NCBI GenBank assembly: GCA_022749815.1
Contig: JAKIWV010000002.1
Span: 568,478-632,477 of the forward strand
Direction of reading: 5' to 3'
DNA length: 64,000 bases
DNA from: Thermoplasmata archaeon
GTDB taxonomy: Archaea; Thermoplasmatota; Thermoplasmata; Lutacidiplasmatales; UBA184
The position numbers and the translations under genes are program-made. Positions 27,761-35,932 of this stretch are shown here, in pieces; position 1 is the stretch's first letter; each line of letters opens with the position of its first letter. The notes beneath the pieces were generated by a model. The model was not told where the DNA came from. It worked only from the letters and a program-made list of their open reading frames with translations, and ran no database searches.

Positions 27761-30274
27761 CTATCGCGACACGGGCGCTCGCGGTTCCGGTACTCCGCCG
27801 GACACCGGCGGGGGGCCCTCGGCGACCGGCGCCATCCGGCCGGGGCTCCCCGAGCTCGCCGGAAGCCGTTCGGCCAGGGCTTCGAGCTTGGGGAAAAGGT
27901 CGGCACGAATCGTGTCGATGTGGGCGTCGCGGGCGGCCTGGATCTGCTGCCGCGCCTCCTCCCAGTTGCCGGTGCGCACCGCCAGCCGGGCGATCCGATA
28001 CCGGACCTCGAGCACATCAGGGATCATCTCGAGCTCCTCGACGAGTCGGAGGGCCTCGAGATACCGGTCCCGTGCCCGGGCCACGTCCTCCTCGTTTTCA
28101 AGGACCATCCCGTCGATCATCGTGATCTGTTCGTCCGACAGTCGATCGCGCAGACGGCGGTTGAGCTCTCGGCCCTTCTCGATCAGGAGCCGGACCCGCG
28201 TCGTCTCTCCGGCTTCGGCCCGGAACACGGCCTCGTTGAGGAGGGTATAGACTCGCCAGAGGAGAGAGCCCGACGCTTCCGCGTGCACTTCCGCCTCGGT
28301 GATTTCCCGGAGCGCCTCCTCGCGGCGCCCCATGTTGAACAGTAGAATGGAGCGGTTCATCCGGACCCGGGCCAACGACGGGTGGTCCAATGAGGATTGG
28401 AAGAGCCCGGCGGCCCGGTCGTAGAGCTCGAGCGCCTCGTCGGCCCGCGCGGGACCGGAATAGATCAGGACGTTGGCGAGGTCGATGAACGCATGCGCCT
28501 CGACCCGGGGATTGTCTGCCGCCCGGGCGAGACGGGCCGCTTCCCGATGATGATGTTCGGCCCGTTCGAAGTTTCCGGTATCCCAATCCGCCGCCCCGAG
28601 CACGCGGTGGGCGATGGCGGTCCCCGTGGCGTTCGACGCGCGCTCGAACAGCTGCAGGGCCGACGCGGCCAGCTCCCGCGCTTTTTCGTGCTCCCAGAGT
28701 TGCGAATGCGCCGACGCGGTCCACAGGATCGCCACGGGCAGCTCGGGCTCGAGTCGCGAGTCCCCGCGCGCTCGGGCGACCGCCGCATTCAGTACCTCGA
28801 TGGCGGGCCGGAGCTCTCCGATCTCGACAAGGATCCGCCCCAGGTCCGTGTCAACGCGGAACTCCACGATCGGGTCGATCGAGGGCAGATTCCGCACGCA
28901 CTCCAGGGCGCGTTCCAGATGGAGCTTCGCTTCCGGAAAGGCGTACGACGCGGCGGCGATGTCGGCCGCCCGCCGACAGTACTCGACGGCGCGGGCCCAA
29001 TCCCGTGCGAGATAAAAGTGGCGCGCAAGTTCGAACACCTCGCCGCGGTCCCCGGACGAAGTCTCTTCGAGGGCTTCGGCGACCTTGCGATGCAGGATCC
29101 GTCGTCGGCTCTCCGTCAGGCCCGCGTACATCTCCTGGCGGAACGATTCGCGGATGAACTCGAAGGTGCCGGGGAGCGCCTCGCGGATCAGGCCGTCGTG
29201 GACGATCTGCTCGACCGCCACCGAAAGTCGGTCCGGCTCTTGCCCGAGCGCCCGGGTCAAGGTATCGAAATCGAATTCGTTCCCGATCACGGCGGCGTAA
29301 CAGAGGACCCGTTGGGTCTCCTCGGAGAGGGTCTGGGCCCGTGCGCGTTCGACCTCGGCGAGAGGGCGGGTCCCTTCCTCGCTGCCGCCCGGGGCGAGGG
29401 CGTGGAAGGGGGTCCCTCGGAGCAACTGCTCGAGCGCGAGGGGGTTCCCCTTCGTTCGACGGTGCCAGCGGAGGGCGTCGTCGGGCGAGGAAGGGATTCC
29501 GGCCCGGAACCAGTCCAAGAGCTCCCCCGTCTCGGGGGGCGTCAGCGCCCGAGCCTCGACCCATCGAGTGCTAGGCACCGAACGAATCGACTCGAGGAAC
29601 CGCTTCAGGCGCGGTCGGGCGTTCGCCGGGGGTCCTCCCAGCACCGCGAGGACGATCCGGTGATTGCCGATGTACCGCTGCAGTTCGGCGACGAACTCAA
29701 GGGAAGAATCGTCGATGAACGGAAAATCGTCCATTCCGAGGAACAGGGGCTGTCGTTTGGCCAGGCTCGCCAGGTCATCGATCAAACGATCGATGAGGAG
29801 GAACCGGCTCTGGTCGTTACGGCGGGGGAGCTCGGCCAGCGCGGAGAGGAGTCGACGGGTCTCCTCCTCCCCGGCGGTGGGATCCTCCGGACCGCCGCTC
29901 CCGGCGGCCCGGCGCGCCTCGTGGTGCTCGAGGGGGGCCAGGAGCAATGAAAAGGCCTCGACGGGCGCCGACACGTCCGATCCGGCCGCCGGAGGCTCTC
30001 GAAACGCTTGCAGCATTTCTTGGACGGCCGCAAATGGCCGAGGAAATTCCGTCGGGATGGCCCGGGTAGTCCCCACGCGGAACCCTGCTTCCGACGCTCG
30101 GTCGACGGCATAGGCGAGAATCGTGCTCTTCCCCACGCCCTCGTCTCCGACGACGACGAGGAGGGACCCCCGACCCGCCTTCGCGTCGACCAACGCCTCG
30201 CCGACGGCAGTACGGACCTCGGCGCGGCCGACCAGGGGCCGGCGAATGCTGGACACCGATTCTTGCGCGGACAT
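27761..30274 (-). CDS. STAND-like AAA ATPase with TPR repeats
   Basis: The 837-residue protein begins with RRPLVGRAEV and a P-loop (VVVGDEGVGKSTILAYA, about residues 39-55). A Walker B-like LFLGMDDFPFIDD and a winged-helix region after LSEETQRVLCYAAVIG follow. The second half, from about residue 430, is a long array of TPR-like helices (for example ARAVEYCRRAADIAAASYAF and NFERAEHHHREAARLARAAD). This is the layout of MalT/LuxR-type and adenylate-cyclase-associated signalling ATPases, but no DNA-binding C-terminal domain is present. It ends in a Pro-rich tail. Role probably signal-dependent assembly or regulation; partner unknown. ATG 30274 is preferred over an in-frame start at 30292. Confidence 0.82.
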   Translation of the reverse strand: MSAQESVSSIRRPLVGRAEVRTAVGEALVDAKAGRGSLLVVVGDEGVGKSTILAYAVDRASEAGFRVGTTRAIPTEFPRPFAAVQEMLQAFREPPAAGSDVSAPVEAFSLLLAPLEHHEARRAAGSGGPEDPTAGEEETRRLLSALAELPRRNDQSRFLLIDRLIDDLASLAKRQPLFLGMDDFPFIDDSSLEFVAELQRYIGNHRIVLAVLGGPPANARPRLKRFLESIRSVPSTRWVEARALTPPETGELLDWFRAGIPSSPDDALRWHRRTKGNPLALEQLLRGTPFHALAPGGSEEGTRPLAEVERARAQTLSEETQRVLCYAAVIGNEFDFDTLTRALGQEPDRLSVAVEQIVHDGLIREALPGTFEFIRESFRQEMYAGLTESRRRILHRKVAEALEETSSGDRGEVFELARHFYLARDWARAVEYCRRAADIAAASYAFPEAKLHLERALECVRNLPSIDPIVEFRVDTDLGRILVEIGELRPAIEVLNAAVARARGDSRLEPELPVAILWTASAHSQLWEHEKARELAASALQLFERASNATGTAIAHRVLGAADWDTGNFERAEHHHREAARLARAADNPRVEAHAFIDLANVLIYSGPARADEALELYDRAAGLFQSSLDHPSLARVRMNRSILLFNMGRREEALREITEAEVHAEASGSLLWRVYTLLNEAVFRAEAGETTRVRLLIEKGRELNRRLRDRLSDEQITMIDGMVLENEEDVARARDRYLEALRLVEELEMIPDVLEVRYRIARLAVRTGNWEEARQQIQAARDAHIDTIRADLFPKLEALAERLPASSGSPGRMAPVAEGPPPVSGGVPEPRAPVSR

Positions 30275-30312
30275 TTCGGGGACCCGGCCCAAACAGCTAC
30301 CCTAACATTCGC

Positions 30313-30336
30313 CGGGAGGTGCTTATATACCTCCCG
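30313..30336 (-). promoter_or_regulatory. TATA box flanked by an 8-bp palindrome (probable operator)
   Basis: CGGGAGGT and ACCTCCCG flank an 8-nt centre that contains the TATA element (ATATAAG on the minus strand). The promoter would start transcription about 24 nt before ATG 30274. Overlap of the palindrome with TATA suggests a repressor site; a hairpin in the transcript of the upstream gene is the alternative. Confidence 0.45.
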
Positions 30337-30358
30337 CCGACGCCCGCGCGCCGGGTGG

Positions 30359-30973
30359 TCAGTTGTCGCGGAGGAGAAGGCTCCGAGACGACCGGGTCAG
30401 GACGAAGTACGCCGTTCCGCCATTGCTGCCGACGGGGTGCACGACCGCTACGGCCTGGACGAGCAGCTCGTAGGCAAGTGCCTCGGCCTCGACCGCCTCT
30501 TCCGACTCCGTTGAGTCCGGCACATAGACTCGCAGGATTCCTCGATGGACCCCGAGCAAGACCTGTCCAAAGCCGTCCCGGCGCGCCCACGCCAGAAGAC
30601 GGCGGCCGGGCTGTTCGACGACCCCGACCCAGCGCAACGAGCCGAACCAGCGGCCCGCCAGGCGACCGATGATCGTCGCTTCGTCGAGGTCCCGGGGTAG
30701 TTCGACGCGGGCGATCGGCCGTAACTCGGAGGCGAGCGCGTTCTGATCGCGTGCGGGCTCTCCGAGCGATCGGTAACCGCCGTCGGCCCGCTCCACGAGT
30801 CCCTCTCGCTCCAGACGCCGCAATGCGCGGGCCAGCGATTCGGGATGTGCGCCCAGCTTCCGTCGAAGCCCGTTGAAGGCCATCCGGCCGTGGAGGCCTT
30901 GCAGAGTCAGCAAAATTCGATCGTCGAGCGAGCCCGGAGCCTGCGGCAGGTCGGAGGAAGGGCCGCCGGTCAT
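30359..30973 (-). CDS. Winged-helix regulator with C-terminal sensor domain
   Basis: This 204-residue protein starts with a winged-helix DNA-binding domain (DDRILLTLQGLHGRMAFNGL and the recognition helix HPESLARALRRLEREGLVER, about residues 17-60). A C-terminal alpha/beta domain of unknown type follows. ATG 30973 lies 26 nt after a TATA-like CTAAATC; ATG 31006 is an in-frame alternative. Its stop lies 23 bp before the palindromic promoter of the STAND-like ATPase gene, so it is a candidate regulator of that gene. Confidence 0.7.
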   Translation of the reverse strand: MTGGPSSDLPQAPGSLDDRILLTLQGLHGRMAFNGLRRKLGAHPESLARALRRLEREGLVERADGGYRSLGEPARDQNALASELRPIARVELPRDLDEATIIGRLAGRWFGSLRWVGVVEQPGRRLLAWARRDGFGQVLLGVHRGILRVYVPDSTESEEAVEAEALAYELLVQAVAVVHPVGSNGGTAYFVLTRSSRSLLLRDN

Positions 30974-30995
30974 CACCCAGAGGTGGGGTCCGAGG

Positions 30996-31002
30996 GATTT
31001 AG
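30996..31002 (-). promoter_or_regulatory. TATA-like box of the winged-helix regulator
   Basis: GCTAAATC on the minus strand, centred about 26 nt before ATG 30973. Confidence 0.4.
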
Positions 31003-31162
31003 CCATCGGGTAACCTGCGCACCACCGGAGCCGATGGGTCGCCGGCGGCGTCGGGTCTCTTCTCCACCACCTCAGCCGTGTGACTGGTCTTCCGGCCACC
31101 CGCTCAATATCTCTGCCCTCCCGATGAGCCCCATGTACTGACGGCAAGGTCAGGAGAGCAAC

Positions 31163-31420
31163 ATGACGAAAGAGAGCGACGAAGGAGAGCAATCCCCGCG
31201 AGAGCACTACGGGCCGTGGGTCTGGACGGCGTACCGGGCCTACAACGAGCTGCTCCGAGAGAAGATCAAGAAGCGGTTCGAAGCGCAGGAAGGACCCTGG
31301 ATGGACCGGTTGTCCGAATTGCTCGTCGAGATCGTGAACGCCCGATGGGAGGGCGGCCGAAAGAAGGGCAAAGAGGAGAAGCAGCTCCTCGCCAAGCTCG
31401 ACCAACTGTTGTCGGAGTGA
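31163..31420 (+). CDS. Small charged helical protein in an HtrA operon
   Basis: The 85-residue protein is rich in Lys, Glu and Arg and is predicted to be mostly helical (YRAYNELLREKIKKRFEAQ and KEEKQLLAKLDQLL), with aromatic residues in its first third. No family is recognised. It is preceded by AAGGTCAGGAG before the ATG, a possible ribosome-binding site. The stop lies 5 bp before the start of a proline-rich microprotein, and the HtrA protease gene follows, so the three are likely cotranscribed. Confidence 0.65.
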   Translation: MTKESDEGEQSPREHYGPWVWTAYRAYNELLREKIKKRFEAQEGPWMDRLSELLVEIVNARWEGGRKKGKEEKQLLAKLDQLLSE

Positions 31421-31425
31421 GGTCG

Positions 31426-31581
31426 ATGGATCTTCCAATCCCCCTTCAACCGATCCCGGCGCCCCCCAGTGGGCCTCAGCCGCTGCCGCTGCGACCCTCC
31501 GTCACGCCTCGAGGCCCGGCCCCTGAAGCCGGCGGCCCGCTCGGCCGGCCCGAACACCTCGAGCTGGCTTGGGGAGGTTGA
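31426..31581 (+). CDS. Proline-rich microprotein
   Basis: A 51-residue frame from ATG 31426 is about one third proline and glycine (MDLPIPLQPIPAPPSGPQPL at its N-terminus) and ends in a short non-Pro tail (HLELAWGG). It sits 5 bp after the charged helical protein and 6 bp before the HtrA start codon. The tight spacing on both sides is the main reason to regard it as translated. Its disordered nature and position suggest an adaptor or substrate of the protease, which is speculation. Confidence 0.45.
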   Translation: MDLPIPLQPIPAPPSGPQPLPLRPSVTPRGPAPEAGGPLGRPEHLELAWGG

Positions 31582-31587
31582 GCGACC

Positions 31588-32547
31588 ATGGCACTCACCG
31601 AGCTGGAAACGCGGATCACCTCCGCCGTCGAAACGATCGGCCCTGGCGTGGCGAGCGTGGAAAGCCTCCGCGTCGGGCGCCGACGGGGATACGGTCCCTT
31701 CGCCCAACCCTCTCAAGCCTCGGCCGTCGTGATCGACCCTAAGGGTCTGCTGATCACGAACCAGCACGTCGTGGACCAGGCCGCTCAACTCCGCGTCCAC
31801 CTCTCAGACGGCACGGAACTCGCGGGAGAGGTCCTCGGGGGAGACCCGGTCACTGACGTGGCCGTTGTAAAGGTCGAAGCCGACGGCCTGCCTTCGGTCC
31901 GTCTGGGAGCTTCGGAAGAACTCCGGGTCGGTCAGATCGTGCTGGCTATCGGAAACGCCCTCGGACTTCCGGGAGGTCCAACGGTTTCGACGGGCGTCGT
32001 GAGCGCGTTGGGCCGGCCCCTGCCGGGCTCCGATTTCATCTTCGAGGGCTTGATCCAGACCGATGCGGCCATCAACCCCGGAAACAGCGGGGGTCCGTTG
32101 GCCGACCTGTCAGGCGCCGTGGTCGGGATCAACACCGCCATGGTCCCGTTTGCGCAGGGCGTCGGCTTCGCGATCCCGATCCACGCCGTCCGCCGGATCG
32201 CCGATGAGCTGCGACAGAAGGGACGCGTCATCCGACCCTGGATCGGCGTTTCGGTGGCGGAGCTTCGCCCGGAAGTCGCCCGGCAGTACAACCTGGAACC
32301 GCATTCCGGCCTGCTCGTCGCGGAAACCGTTCCTCGCTCCCCGGCGCATCGAGGAGGCTTGAGGGCCGGTGATGTGATCACCCGGCTCGGACCGTTCGAG
32401 GTCCGGAAAGTCAGGGACCTCCTAGAGGCCCTGTCGAAGTTCCCCGTCGGAGCGGATGCCGAACTCGCGTTCCGGCGACGAACGACCATGCACACGACCT
32501 CCGTGCCCCTCGAGGAGAACCCGGAGCTGGGTCAGACCGCGGAATAG
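31588..32547 (+). CDS. HtrA/DegP-type serine protease with PDZ domain
   Basis: This 319-residue protein has a trypsin-like domain with the full triad: His in LLITNQHVVD, Asp in DPVTDVAVVKV and Ser in INPGNSGGPL. One C-terminal PDZ domain (about residues 215-305, HRGGLRAGDVITRL) follows. It has no signal peptide or membrane helix, so it is probably cytosolic, unlike most bacterial HtrA proteins. It would degrade or chaperone damaged proteins. It is the third gene of a compact operon with two small proteins of unknown role. Confidence 0.92.
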   Translation: MALTELETRITSAVETIGPGVASVESLRVGRRRGYGPFAQPSQASAVVIDPKGLLITNQHVVDQAAQLRVHLSDGTELAGEVLGGDPVTDVAVVKVEADGLPSVRLGASEELRVGQIVLAIGNALGLPGGPTVSTGVVSALGRPLPGSDFIFEGLIQTDAAINPGNSGGPLADLSGAVVGINTAMVPFAQGVGFAIPIHAVRRIADELRQKGRVIRPWIGVSVAELRPEVARQYNLEPHSGLLVAETVPRSPAHRGGLRAGDVITRLGPFEVRKVRDLLEALSKFPVGADAELAFRRRTTMHTTSVPLEENPELGQTAE

Positions 32548-32660
32548 ACCCGGGCGGCCGGGCCAGGGCATTCAAGCCGTGGCCGGTCCACGTCCGTCGG
32601 GGGTCTCACGATCGGGGACTCGACCGATGAAGGGGCCGGCTCACCCACGCCCGCGCGCCG

Positions 32661-32669
32661 TTCTTAAGG
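32661..32669 (+). promoter_or_regulatory. TATA-like promoter of the RFC-L gene
   Basis: TTCTTAAGG, centred about 25 nt before GTG 32690 and 28 nt before GTG 32693. Confidence 0.5.
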
Positions 32670-32689
32670 CCGCGGCGAGTGACCCGTGC

Positions 32690-34435
32690 GTGGTGGAACA
32701 CTCCCCGTCCCTCCGCGACGGTCGCCCGCTGACGGAGCGGGTTCGCCCTGGGAGCCTGACCGACATGGTCGGGAACCCCGAGGCGATCTCCGAGCTGAAA
32801 CGTTGGGCCACGTCGTGGCAGTCGTCCCATGGGTCCCCCCGCCTCCGGGCGGTCGTTCTTTCCGGCCCCCCCGGCGTGGGCAAGACCACCGCCGCCGTCG
32901 CGCTCGCGCACGATATGGGGTGGGGGCTCGTCGAGATGAACGCCTCGGACGCTCGGAATCGCTTCGCCATCGAGCAGGTCGCCGGCCGGGCCGCCCTGAC
33001 GAACGCGTTCAGCCTCACCGGTGAATTGCTCAGTGCGAAACGGGGGCAACGCACCCTAATCCTGCTGGACGAGGCAGACTGTCTCTTCTCCCGCGGAGTG
33101 GAGAGCAACGAAACGGAGGCGCGGGCCCCTCCATCCTTCCGCGAATTCCTTCGAACCCGGTACGGGAACGTAGAATCGCTCGCCGTGGCGTGGGGGTTGG
33201 GGGGAGCCGGCGCCCCCTCCAAGTTCACCGACTGGGCGGAGATCCCCTCGTCCGGTGGCCGGTCGAAGGCCTTCCGGCTCCCCGCGGCTCAACGGGACCT
33301 GGCCGACTGGAACGAGACGAAGGTCCGGCCCGACCTGACGGACCGGGGCGGCCTCGGCGCTATCGCGAAGCTCGTCCGAGAGACCCGCCAACCGATTGTC
33401 CTCACCGTCAACGACCCGAAGGTCCTGACCCGATATTCCCCGATCTTCCGCTCGGGCGTCGCGCGCATCCCGTTCTGGCCGGTCCGCGACGAGGACCTGA
33501 AGTCGGTGGTCCGTCGTGTCGCGTTGACGCAACGCCTCCAGGTCTCCACTGCGGCCGCTGAAGCAATCGTCCATCGAAGCCGAGGCGACCTCCGCGCGGC
33601 GCTCAACGACCTCGATGCGATCTCGCCTCTCCCGCCCGGCGGGGCGCAGGAGCTCCTCTTGGGCGCCCGGGACGTCACATCGGACTTCTTCGACCTAACC
33701 CGTGAGATCCTCGATTCCCCTCGCGTGTTCCGCTCGGTCGAGATTCGAAACCGGTTGGACGCCACCCCGGACGACCTGCTTCCGTGGATGGAGGAGAACC
33801 TCCCTCGGGCCACTCGCGACCCGGCCACTCGCCTCGCGGCCTACCAACCCTTGGCGGAAGCGGACCAGCTGCTCTCGCGCGCCCGCCGATTCCGGACCTT
33901 TGGACTCTGGAGCTACGCGTCCGAGCTGATGTCCGGTGGCGTCAGCATCGCCCTCGCCCAGGGCGGAGGTCACGCGCCGGACCGGATCGCCTTTCCCCAA
34001 TTCCTGGGCGATATGGGTCGGGCGCGCACCGTACGCGCCCTTCGGTCCTCGATCCTCTCCAAAGCGGGCCGAATGTTGCATATCTCCCGACGAAAGGCGG
34101 TGGACACGGCACTTCCCTTCCTCGCCGTCGCGTTCCGCGCCGGCCCGGCCCGCGGCGCACATCGCAGGGGAACTGAGCTCGCCCGTCGGCTGACGGCCGC
34201 CCTGGAGTTGAGCGCTGAAGAGGTCGCCTACCTGACGGGAGGAGCCCCCGACGATGCGCGGGTGCAGGGCCTATTGGAGCCGTCGGAACAGACTGCTCAG
34301 GTCCCCCGACCCGAGGAGCCATCCACCGCCCCGGCTGGCCCGGCAGAGGAGTCAGCACCTCCCCCCGGCGCCCCGCCCGCTGGGGATGCTCCTCCGGGAC
34401 CGAAAAAGAGTCAGCGTCGCCTCGGCGACTACTGA
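32690..34435 (+). CDS. rfcL: Replication factor C large subunit
   Basis: This 581-residue AAA+ protein loads the PCNA clamp onto primed DNA together with RFC small subunits. Walker A is GPPGVGKT (residues 59-66) and Walker B LILLDEAD (123-130). The sensor region is IVLTVNDP (236-243), and the collar domain follows. The last residues, SQRRLGDY, resemble a PCNA-interacting peptide. The protein has an unusual insertion of about 85 residues (about 134-218) between Walker B and the RGGLGAI helix where relatives have only a few residues. Two adjacent GTG codons (32690, 32693) fit a leaderless start after the CTTAAG box. Small subunits are not in the window. Confidence 0.93.
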   Translation: MVEHSPSLRDGRPLTERVRPGSLTDMVGNPEAISELKRWATSWQSSHGSPRLRAVVLSGPPGVGKTTAAVALAHDMGWGLVEMNASDARNRFAIEQVAGRAALTNAFSLTGELLSAKRGQRTLILLDEADCLFSRGVESNETEARAPPSFREFLRTRYGNVESLAVAWGLGGAGAPSKFTDWAEIPSSGGRSKAFRLPAAQRDLADWNETKVRPDLTDRGGLGAIAKLVRETRQPIVLTVNDPKVLTRYSPIFRSGVARIPFWPVRDEDLKSVVRRVALTQRLQVSTAAAEAIVHRSRGDLRAALNDLDAISPLPPGGAQELLLGARDVTSDFFDLTREILDSPRVFRSVEIRNRLDATPDDLLPWMEENLPRATRDPATRLAAYQPLAEADQLLSRARRFRTFGLWSYASELMSGGVSIALAQGGGHAPDRIAFPQFLGDMGRARTVRALRSSILSKAGRMLHISRRKAVDTALPFLAVAFRAGPARGAHRRGTELARRLTAALELSAEEVAYLTGGAPDDARVQGLLEPSEQTAQVPRPEEPSTAPAGPAEESAPPPGAPPAGDAPPGPKKSQRRLGDY

Positions 34436-34460
34436 GCCGGCGGGGTTCCGACGGGCCCCT

Positions 34461-34886
34461 TCAGACGTATCCGAACGAACGCTTGGCCAAGTCGGACATT
34501 CGATCCGGAGTCCAGGGAGGTTCCCACACCATGTCCACGACGGCCTCCTTGATGCCCTCGGCGGCTTGGACCGCCGACTTGACCTCGTCCGCGAGGATCC
34601 CCGCGACCGGACATCCGGGGGCGGTCAGGGTCATCGTGACAGTGACGCTCGCGTCGTCGGTCCACTTGAAGGCATAGATGAGCCCCAAGTCGACGATGTT
34701 CATCGGAATCTCGGGGTCGAAGATCTTCTTCAGGTTGGTCAGGATCTTCAGCTCCGACGGAGCTCGCGGGTTGGTCGGGTCCCAGGCCGAGCTGGGGCCG
34801 ATCTTTGCCCCGGTCCATCCGGGGGCCGGCGCGGCGGGTTCCGGTGCGGCGGTAGGTGCGGTGGGTGCGGGAGCCGTTCCGCTCAT
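34461..34886 (-). CDS. DUF59/MIP18-family protein (SufT-like Fe-S assembly factor)
   Basis: This 141-residue protein has a disordered Ala/Pro-rich N-terminus (about 40 residues) and a DUF59 domain: KKIFDPEIPMNIVDLGLIYAF, then TLTAPGCPVAGIL with the conserved cysteine, and WEPPWTPDRMSDLAKRSFGY. Relatives (SufT, the DUF59 domain of ApbC-type carriers, PaaD) help mature Fe-S proteins. ATG 34886 is decided by a TATA box centred 28 nt upstream. It probably supports the SUF system encoded further along the window. Confidence 0.85.
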   Translation of the reverse strand: MSGTAPAPTAPTAAPEPAAPAPGWTGAKIGPSSAWDPTNPRAPSELKILTNLKKIFDPEIPMNIVDLGLIYAFKWTDDASVTVTMTLTAPGCPVAGILADEVKSAVQAAEGIKEAVVDMVWEPPWTPDRMSDLAKRSFGYV

Positions 34887-34910
34887 CGCCTCCGGATGCC
34901 CCCTGAGGCT

Positions 34911-34917
34911 ATTATAG
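34911..34917 (-). promoter_or_regulatory. TATA box of the DUF59 gene
   Basis: CTATAATAG on the minus strand, centred 28 nt before ATG 34886. Confidence 0.55.
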
Positions 34918-34969
34918 TCCTCGTAACCCACGCGGGGCTCCGACAGAAACCCGCGCCTCCGCGAACCAC

Positions 34970-34977
34970 TTTTAAGT
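34970..34977 (+). promoter_or_regulatory. TATA-like promoter of mptA
   Basis: CTTTTAAGT, centred about 26-27 nt before TTG 35000 and about 44 nt before the first in-frame ATG. Confidence 0.5.
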
Positions 34978-34999
34978 CGGTCCGAGTACGGCCCTCACC

Positions 35000-35911
35000 T
35001 TGAGGGACATCCACGCAATGGAACCGACCGCCGGTCGGTTCGAGCTTCACAAGGTCGGCATCTCCGGCATCCGGAAACCGCTGACCATCCGCCGGCCCGA
35101 CCGCGCGGTCACGCTCACGACGACCTTCGACGTGGCCGTGGACCTGCCGTCGACCCGTAAAGGGTCTGACCTGTCCAGGAATGCCATCCTGCTCGCCGAG
35201 ATCGTCGACGAGACCACCGTTCGGCCGGTACCGAGCCTCGAGTCGGCGTGCGTCGCGATCGCCCGGGAACTCCTGGTCCGGCACAAGTATGCTCGCACCG
35301 CCACCGTCGACGTTTCGGCCGAATACTTCCTTCGACGCGGAATCACGGAGGAACGCAGAAGCTTCGAGGATTACACCATCCTCGCAGCGGCGCAGAGCGT
35401 ACGGGCCGGGACCGACGGTCCCGTGACGGTGACCAAATCGATCGGTGCCGAAGCCCTGGGCATGACCGCGTGTCCTTGCGCCATGGAAACGGCGCGCGAG
35501 GCGCTCTCGGAGGAGTTCCCCCTCCTGCGCGACCCGTCAATGAAGTCGTTGCCCATGATCACTCACAATCAGCGCAACCGCACCCGATTGATGTTCGACC
35601 TGTCGGAGGAGGTCGAGATCGAAGTCGATGACCTGATCTCAACGATCGAGGCCGCTCAGTCGAGCCCGACGTTCGCCATTCTGAAGCGCGGAGATGAAGC
35701 GAAGATGGTGATCCAGGCTCACCGCCATCCGAAGTTCGTGGAAGACGTGCTCCGCGACCTGCTGCGTCGAGTGGCGACCGGCTTCGAGCATGTCCCCGAC
35801 GTCGCCTTCGTGCGGGCCCGCACCGTGAGCGAGGAGTCGATCCACAAGTACAACGTCGTCGCGGCGCACCAGGCATCGCTCGGCGAGCTCCGGCATGCGT
35901 CGGCGGCGTGA
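35000..35911 (+). CDS. mptA: GTP cyclohydrolase MptA/FolE2 family
   Basis: This 303-residue enzyme opens GTP as the first step of methanopterin-type or folate-type pterin synthesis in archaea. Diagnostic segments are ELHKVGISGIRKPL near the N-terminus, the metal-site region LGMTACPCAMETAREA and the C-terminal VARARTVSEESIHKYN-like VRARTVSEESIHKYNVVAAH. TTG 35000 is preferred over ATG 35018 for two reasons: it falls at the expected transcription start, and it restores the conserved N-terminal Asp (MRDIHA, matching the D-x-Q of relatives). The ABC exporter genes follow 21 bp later. Confidence 0.9.
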   Translation: MRDIHAMEPTAGRFELHKVGISGIRKPLTIRRPDRAVTLTTTFDVAVDLPSTRKGSDLSRNAILLAEIVDETTVRPVPSLESACVAIARELLVRHKYARTATVDVSAEYFLRRGITEERRSFEDYTILAAAQSVRAGTDGPVTVTKSIGAEALGMTACPCAMETAREALSEEFPLLRDPSMKSLPMITHNQRNRTRLMFDLSEEVEIEVDDLISTIEAAQSSPTFAILKRGDEAKMVIQAHRHPKFVEDVLRDLLRRVATGFEHVPDVAFVRARTVSEESIHKYNVVAAHQASLGELRHASAA

Positions 35912-35932
35912 GCCGCGGCAGGAACTCAGACC

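Noticed and set aside
33089..33343. Intein in RFC-L
   Set aside because: The insertion is only about 85 residues and lacks the N-terminal Cys/Ser block and C-terminal HN motif of inteins.
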